Shown one piece after another: positions 58,448 to 64,000 of a stretch of 64,000 bases of DNA. The notes under the pieces are model-generated. The model was not told where the DNA came from, searched no databases, and saw only the letters and a program-made list of their open reading frames with translations. The stretch covers positions 1,153,599 to 1,217,598 of the forward strand of contig CAJSYZ010000001.1 in NCBI GenBank assembly GCA_910574455.1, read 5' to 3'. The DNA comes from Trichaptum fuscoviolaceum. Taxonomy: Eukaryota; Basidiomycota; Agaricomycetes; Hymenochaetales; Trichaptaceae. Position 1 is the stretch's first letter. Each line of letters starts with the position of its first letter. The translations under genes and the position numbers were made by a program.

Positions 58448-60019
58448 TTATGGCTCCGGAATGAATCTCCCCCAGCCCATCAAGTAACTGATAACCTGTG
58501 GCCCGCTGAGTTCCTGCTCCCTGTTCAAAGTCGTGAGACAGCGGGACAATAGCAGACGGTGATTATTTCTTGCGTCCAAGGCCTGCTGACTCTGGTCTTC
58601 ATGGTACGCGAACGCGCGGGCTAACAGCGCCGAGCGATTGTGAGTGGTTTGTCCTGTCTCGTCGTTGTATACTTGCTCATATACCACGTAGCTCCTCTTG
58701 ACTCCCGTCCACTCATCGTCAGCTTCATGTCGTTATTGCATCTGAAAGCGAGCGTCACCCACCTGCCGGATTCCAACTGTTCATATACTCGAACAGAGAC
58801 GTTTGCTCCCCCACTCGCCTGTCTCATGAACCCAATCCTCACACGCTAATCGGAAAGGTGCACGACGTTTACAGACCAGCTTCCCGTTCTTGTTGAATCT
58901 TAGGCAAGTCGTTCTCTTACAAGTGTGCACTTGCTGTGAAATCTAACGACCGACTTCTCCAATTCGCGCGCTTGCCTCTCAAAGCTCTCCGAATCTGGGT
59001 CTGGAGGGCGACTGAATCCCACTCCACGTTGTCTAGGTGTCGCATCAACCTCCTCCTTTGACCCCAAGCCATCCACATGCGACCGAATGTGCATCGAGAT
59101 GAATGCCTTCACCTTCTCCCTGAAACCCTCGTCCTTCAGAAAGCGCTCCATCTCTTCCGCGATCGGCGCGTCTTTTAGCCATACCATCATATGCAAAGTG
59201 AAGTGTTCCCCGTCCTTGCGCCTCCACCACGCCGAAGTACGCTTCCACGGTCCCGAGAGCGCCGACGGAACTGGAAGTCGTGAAGTCCGTTTTTTTTCAC
59301 ACTCCCCAGAGATGCTCCAGTAAAACCTTACTCATATAGTTAAACGCCAGTGCCGCTGCGAATGATCCAGCGCAACATTACGTGCTCTCGTTTGTTCACT
59401 TGGACCCGCGGTTGCAGAGAACCTGTCCATATCGATGCTCTCGAGTCCGGCGAACACCTGCACCACTGGCTCATCGATGTCGTTCTGATTGACCGTAACG
59501 AACAACGCTGAAGGTCCTTTCATCATCGTCGTTCCCCACATACACGGAAAGTAACTCGACCGGGCCTTGCGTCCGATCCCGTTACCTTTGCACTGGCAGA
59601 GAACAAGTTCGCCTTAAGGAGAGCTACTCGGCGATCGCTGACTGGCACATTTCGACTTTCCTCCTCTTACCGCCTTCTGCAAGTCGGCTAACGTTAGGGT
59701 CTGCAAGAGTTGCGAGTGCCTATCGAAGTCCTTCCGTTTCATCTGCACGCGAGCGCTCCTCATGACTTCCCGCCTCTGCTCGATTCCGAACGCGACCGAA
59801 GTAGAACGAATGATGGTGTCGAAAGCGCTTGTCACAATATTCCAGACACCATCGTACGTGCTCAAGGAAACCCACGTCCGCTTCTCTGGCAGCTTCAATT
59901 CCTCCCACACCGTATGGAAATAATGTCGGGAAACAGGCTGCCAATGGGTTACGTCCATCGCCATTCACAGGTTGACCCATCCAATGTACGCCCGAAAGTC
60001 GAGAGCGCTCGTCGACCAT
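58448..60019 (-). pseudogene. Helitron_like_N / Rep (HUH-type) region
   Basis: Landmarks in order: FPTLFPYGVGGIEAAREADV, FLEHVRWCLEYCDKRF, a frame change, then SVAFGIEQRREVMRSARVQM, GPSALFVTVNQNDIDEPVVQ, EAYFGVVEAQGRGTLH, a one-base shift at the HUH-type histidine motif, HMMVWLKDAP, and CNNDMKLTMSGRES with the YMSKYTT segment. The shift falls between the first and second histidine of the motif, so the nuclease site is destroyed as it stands. Confidence 0.85.
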
Positions 60020-60269
60020 GCCTCACTGCAATAACCGCCTTCGCGTTCATCACCACCCGCATTCGCGAGCGCCCACGATCATGAGTTTCCGACGAACTCA
60101 ACGTACTCATTACGGTATCGTGCACCCCCAAGTGTTGCAAGGGCACGACGTCCGGTTCCAGTACCCCTTTGAAAATGTAAAGTAATCCTCTTCCACACGG
60201 CAGTGACGAATACTTACCTGTTGAGTTTCGCTTCCGCGCGTTCCTCATCTTCACTACCGTCCTCATCTT

Positions 60270-60818
60270 CTAGGTCATCGAGCGAACGAGTCTCGCCATC
60301 CTCAAACTTCTCGTCCGTTCCGTCTGGCACGTACCCTGCACGTTCCTGTCTACGACAGTTCCGTTCCTTTCGTGCATTACTGTGCTAAGAATCTCCATCG
60401 GCACACCATCTTCCTTCAAAGCGCGCAAATTCACTTCCGCGATATCCATATGAGAATACATTGCATTATTCGCCTTCAGCCACCGTAACGCGCCATGCAC
60501 TCGCACTCGCCGCACACGGAATGTCGACTTCAACCAGCGCTTGGGAAGTCCTGCCCACGCCCACAAATGTGACAGCAATTACTGACGCCAACACACTCAG
60601 TGGTCGTGGCAGCATCCGTCCTTCCAACATGGACAAGACTGCTCATTGTTCAAAGGAAATGTCGTCACATTGCCCGCCAAGCCGCTCTGCAGCATATCCG
60701 GATCCCCAACGTGTCCATTCCGCGGGAAAAGCTTGAAAACATAACAGCGGGCGAATTGCAAGGCAATCAGCATCTGCTCCGGCACCGTCAAGCCCTGCAG
60801 CTCCTCAGGCCACATCAC
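60270..60818 (-). pseudogene. DUF6570 N-terminal part of the Helitron protein
   Basis: PEELQGLTVPEQMLIALQFA ... VFKLFPRNGHVGDPDML ... AGNVTTFPLNN, then, after a frame change near 60590, KSTFRVRRVRVHGALRWLK, NNAMYSHMDIAEVNL and EDGVPMEIL. This is the standard domain ahead of the Rep part in fungal Helitrons. Confidence 0.85.
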
Positions 60819-61459
60819 CGCCCCTCGATTGTCGTTTTAGCCAAACGCGAGCCTGTGGTCGTTTACGTTCTTGAGGTGACTGTCGCAATCTTCGCATTAT
60901 GCTTCCCAAGGCGCCGCCTGCACTGCTCCTCACATACCGCGTCTCCAGCAGCATTCCCAGAAAACAGAACGGTGAGCTGCGTGCGACTGATCCGTTGCCA
61001 GTCGTTCCTTATCAAACGGTAGATCCGTAAGCAGCATGTCCTTGCACTGGGGGGGGGGCGACCCAAACCTTTCATACGCTCCACCAAACTGACGCACACC
61101 ACGCGACAAATTCGCTCATTGTGAAGTCGCAGCAACGCACCGCTCGTAGCGAGTTCGCCCACTGCTCTCGCGTTGGGCAGGTCCAGATATCGCTCGGGGT
61201 TCCGGTCATACTCTTGACGGCGCCGGGCTTGTCCCTTCCAATGTCCCCCTCATGACCATACACAGTCTGCTTCCGATCGCCTTGCGCGCGCTCTCGTTTC
61301 TCTCCTCGCCAATCTCACGAGCAACGCCTTCGAGTCATCATCCATGACGGCGATCTCTAACTCAAGCTCTCGTCGCCGACGCTGCGCCTCCATGGAAAAG
61401 GTCCCTGCTGGAAAAGCCCCAATGACTTCGCCAGCTGTTAGGTTTACCCACCTGGACAT

Positions 61460-62287
61460 TGCTTTCGGAGGTCTACAATCGCAGACCTCTTCCTAATTCT
61501 CCCTCTAATTCCAAAGCACCTTGCCCCACATGCTGCCAGTCCCGTGAACTCTGCGAGAGTCCCAATACCCGTAAGAATGTGGTCGTACAGCCGACGTTCC
61601 TAGGTCTGTCATTCCGTATCCAACTCAGATCTCGATCTCATCTCATTCAAATCTAGACGCCACATCTAACACACGACCACGGTCCCGGACCCCGCTCTAC
61701 GCGTGCGCGTCGGGCAACACGCTGCGCTTGCGCGATCTCGCTCCCACTTACTTCTGTGCCTGAACAAGATCGCGACGTCCGCCAGAACGCACGACATTCG
61801 TGCAACCGGGCACTTGGCGCTCGTTCCAGGCGCTGGGTACATCCAGTAATGAATTGCTTCGCAAGATCGACAATGTCCTGCTGCAGCACATCTTCCCTCA
61901 CTCCTTCGCCTTCTCCAGGCTATCGTCGGCAGCCGTTCGCTCTCCTGCGCCAGATCGATTTCTCCGATCTCACGGCCTTCAGCGCTCCCGCAATCAGCAC
62001 TCGCGTCAGATCGTGCAGACTCTGATGCGCTGACAGCCTGAATTGCTGCAGCGCGTTTCCTTGCAATCCCAAGCCTTGCCTGCAACTAGCACTAGCCTTG
62101 GTAGCTGCTGACATGTCTCACATACGCAGAACTTACTCTACAGAGTTCGATCTCTACCATCTTCTCACTCCGTCTTTCCAGTCAGCCTTTCCCTCAACGC
62201 TTAAAAGCGCAGTCCTCTCTTTCGATTCCACTCAGTTTCCCCTCACTCGTTCACGTCTACGAAGCGCACTCGGTCAACACACTTGCC
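61460..62287. other. Divergent 5' region of the Helitron and of the acidic accessory gene
   Basis: On the minus strand a Ser/Ala/Arg-rich frame from 62114 (MSAATKASAS) may be the original start of the Helitron protein, again in broken frames. On the plus strand the leader of the gene at 62288 begins here. Confidence 0.45.
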
Positions 62288-63432
62288 ATGACTACACCTT
62301 ATACTCCAGCCCTTGAACAAGGTTCTGAGGACGAGCACACTGTGTCCAATGCCCTAGCTCATGCATCCGACGACCTCAGCACTTTGCTCGAGGACACACG
62401 CAACCACCCGAACTACTTAGGCAACCTCAACTTCTCCTCTGAGTCGCACACAGCCCTCTTCCACTCCGGGCCCAGAATCAAGTTCGTCTCCACTACGGCC
62501 ACTGGCGACGACGCTCAGACTCCCCTGACTGGCGTCGTGATCGCCAAGATACTCGACCACAACAGCTGGTACAACCCCGAAGGCACTTGGGGTCGACCTG
62601 GCATCACTAACCAGTTTCCCGTTCCCGTGTCCAAGTCGCAGATTCGCTTCCTAATCTGCGGTGTAGACGCCAGCGACGGTAGCGCCTTCCAGGACGTCGT
62701 TTCGGATCAGGACTACGATCACTTGGTCTCCAACGTGAAGAAGCTGCAGGAACGCTCCTTTGATGTCTTCAAGAAGACCCTGAAGAAACCGGAGTTCCGT
62801 CTCCCTTTCAGCAAGGGTTCCAACTTCCTTTCCGTCGGACACAAGCTCCTTGTTGTGAGCAATCAGTATTCTACTGCACAGTCGTCTGTACTAACATTAA
62901 CATCAGGACCGTCAAGCAGACGATAGCGAGGACGACGACGATGACGATGACGACAATGAAGAGCACTCGCAATCAGCCACTTCCGACACAGAGTCGGAAA
63001 ACCTTGTCACTACTGGTCTGTCAATTTCATGTAGTCGCTTTTCATTACTAACGTATCGCCTCTCTCCAAGGCAAGAAAGCGAAGGCTGTTCACAACGAGT
63101 TCACCTTCGACGGCTATCCCGCTTGCAGGGCCTGGAAGAAGGAGGCGCAAGTGCTGAAGGCGACGCACAAACTGCAGGCCTTGCGAGCGTACGACGAAGC
63201 CGGGCTTCCCATCAAGCCCTCACTTTACCGCCGCGTCTTGCCCGGTTCTGTCGTCAGGCTATCCCTTACCTTCCAAGCATTCGCGATTGGTACTCGCGTC
63301 TTCGCGCTCACGTGCGAAATTCAGGAGCTCCACATCCTTCAGCGCGGAAAGCCTGTCAGGAGCTCTCAGGAGAAGCGTAAGTTCGAGGACGCCGTTTCCG
63401 ACAGGAAGATGGCGAAGAAGGTGAAGGCATAA
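62288..63432 (+). CDS. Intact acidic accessory protein of unknown function, possible OB-fold
   Basis: Exons 62288-62854, 62907-63015 and 63071-63432 encode 345 residues with the frame closed. The N-terminal 190 residues include a helical part (SNALAHASDDLSTLLEDTRN) and a beta-rich stretch (LTGVVIAKILDHNSWYNPEG, IRFLICGVDASDG). A run of about ten Asp residues (DSEDDDDDDDDDN) follows. The C-terminal part, AWKKEAQVLKATHKLQALRA then LPGSVVRLSLTFQAFAIGTR and VFALTCEIQELHIL, looks like an OB-fold similar to single-strand-binding proteins, and it ends in a basic tail (KMAKKVKA). It is head-to-head with the Helitron. A role in Helitron replication is a hypothesis only. Confidence 0.65.
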
Positions 63433-63650
63433 CTCAATTTCACCCATATCAATAGACGTCGTTCATGCAACCCATTCCATTTCCCTGTTATCTGTCTCCT
63501 TTTCCCTTCGTCAAAAAACACCTTAAAAATTGTGTTTCCCTCCTTGTCTCGGTTTTCGAATGAGTCATAAATTACGGTTTTGTACAATAACTCTATATGC
63601 CATCTACTCATTTCAATTAAACCGTATGAAATCAATGTTGCGTGACCGGC
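63433..63650. other. Short gap before the SPT5-like fragment
   Basis: 3' flank of the acidic gene; no further feature. Confidence 0.5.
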
Positions 63651-63876
63651 CGAGCGCGTGTATCGCTGGTATCGACTGCCTACGACCATAGGCGTTTGTA
63701 CCGACTGTCTGTGAATGAATCGGATGACATCGGACTCTTCATCGAAGGCCGCAGACAGTTAAAGCATGACTTTCAAATAGGCTCATGGGTGAAGATTGTG
63801 CGCGGCTTCTGGAACGGCGACATTGCGCGCGTATACCAGGCGAAGATGGGGACGGACGTGATCGTCCTGCAAGTCG
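63651..63876 (+). pseudogene. Fragment of the SPT5-like gene, near-identical copy
   Basis: Codes for RARVSLVSTAYDHRRLYRLS, then ESDDIGLFIEGRRQ and IGSWVKIVRGFWNGDIARVY. It matches 51159-51383 (minus strand) at about 95 percent by hand count, roughly 11 differences in 225 bases. Homology starts and stops sharply, in mid-exon at both ends. Confidence 0.9.
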
Positions 63877-63925
63877 GTGACCGAAAGAAAAAAGACCCCG
63901 TGACATTTACTAGTAAGAACTCGAA

Positions 63926-63984
63926 GGCGACTCGAACACGCAGCTTTGACCGAAAAAAAACTGCTAGTTACCGTTACACCACAC
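63926..63984 (-). ncRNA. tRNA-like sequence (degenerate)
   Basis: On the minus strand GTGGTGTAACGGTAACTAGC resembles a D-arm/A-box, and GCGTGTTCGAGTCGC a T-arm/B-box, with AGCAG...CTGC able to pair as an anticodon stem around a T-rich loop. I could not complete an acceptor stem. Confidence 0.35.
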
Positions 63985-64000
63985 ACATAACATTCTTTCA

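Larger units (their letters stand above)
55665..62114 (-). mobile_element. Decayed Helitron (replication-helicase type), running leftwards
   Basis: In coding order: a possible start at 62114, a Cys-containing N-terminal part, DUF6570 (60.82-60.27 kb), the Helitron_like_N/Rep region (60.0-58.4 kb), a variable linker (58.07-57.24 kb) and a Pif1 helicase (57.3-55.67 kb). All are recognisable but in shifting frames, so it is a non-autonomous remnant. Ends were not located. Helitrons move by rolling-circle replication using a HUH nuclease and helicase. Confidence 0.85.

Overview
This window looks like a piece of a filamentous basidiomycete genome, most likely an Agaricomycete; I cannot name the species. 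The reasons are dense genes with many short introns of about 45-75 bases and GT...AG borders, Zn2Cys6 regulators, a PL14 polysaccharide lyase, a Per1-type GPI-remodelling protein, and decayed Helitrons of the kind common in mushroom-forming fungi. All gene models were spliced by hand; wherever I give exon coordinates, the reading frame closes to a whole number of codons.

Bases 1-29,800 are mostly ordinary euchromatin. In order: the 5' part of a secreted GH20 hexosaminidase (-), a zinc alcohol dehydrogenase (+), a senescence/spartin-domain protein (+), an 824-residue Zn2Cys6 regulator (-) divergent from a PL14 lyase (+), a short-chain dehydrogenase (-), a nest of decayed repeats, a broken paralogue of that dehydrogenase (-), a Per1/PGAP3-like GPI lipid-remodelling protein (+), a 51-residue cysteine-rich metallothionein-like gene (+), a Rap1-like Myb protein (-), a zinc-cluster gene with an in-frame stop (+), and the atypical Hsp70 Ssz1 (-).

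Bases 29,800-46,400 are gene-poor. The only intact genes I can build are three copies of one small three-exon Zn2Cys6 family (209, 224 and 215 residues) with the same exon phases and a shared N-terminal domain; the stop-containing gene at 26.3 kb is a distant relative. Between them lie a frameshifted FabG-like reductase, two foldback elements of one family plus a stub, and a 0.67 kb terminal-inverted-repeat element that carries two outward-facing tRNA-like sequences and CCCTAA telomere-like repeats.

Bases 46,400-64,000 are mobile-element territory. A Helitron replication protein (DUF6570, Rep-like domain, Pif1 helicase) runs leftward from about 62.1 to 55.7 kb and is broken by several frameshifts. 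On its flanks, in mirror image, are a second DUF6570 fragment, a decayed SPT5-like (NGN/KOW) gene with a 225-base near-identical fragment at the right edge, and several small accessory genes, including an intact 345-residue acidic protein divergent from the Helitron. The symmetry suggests that the SPT5-like and accessory genes belong to this Helitron lineage.
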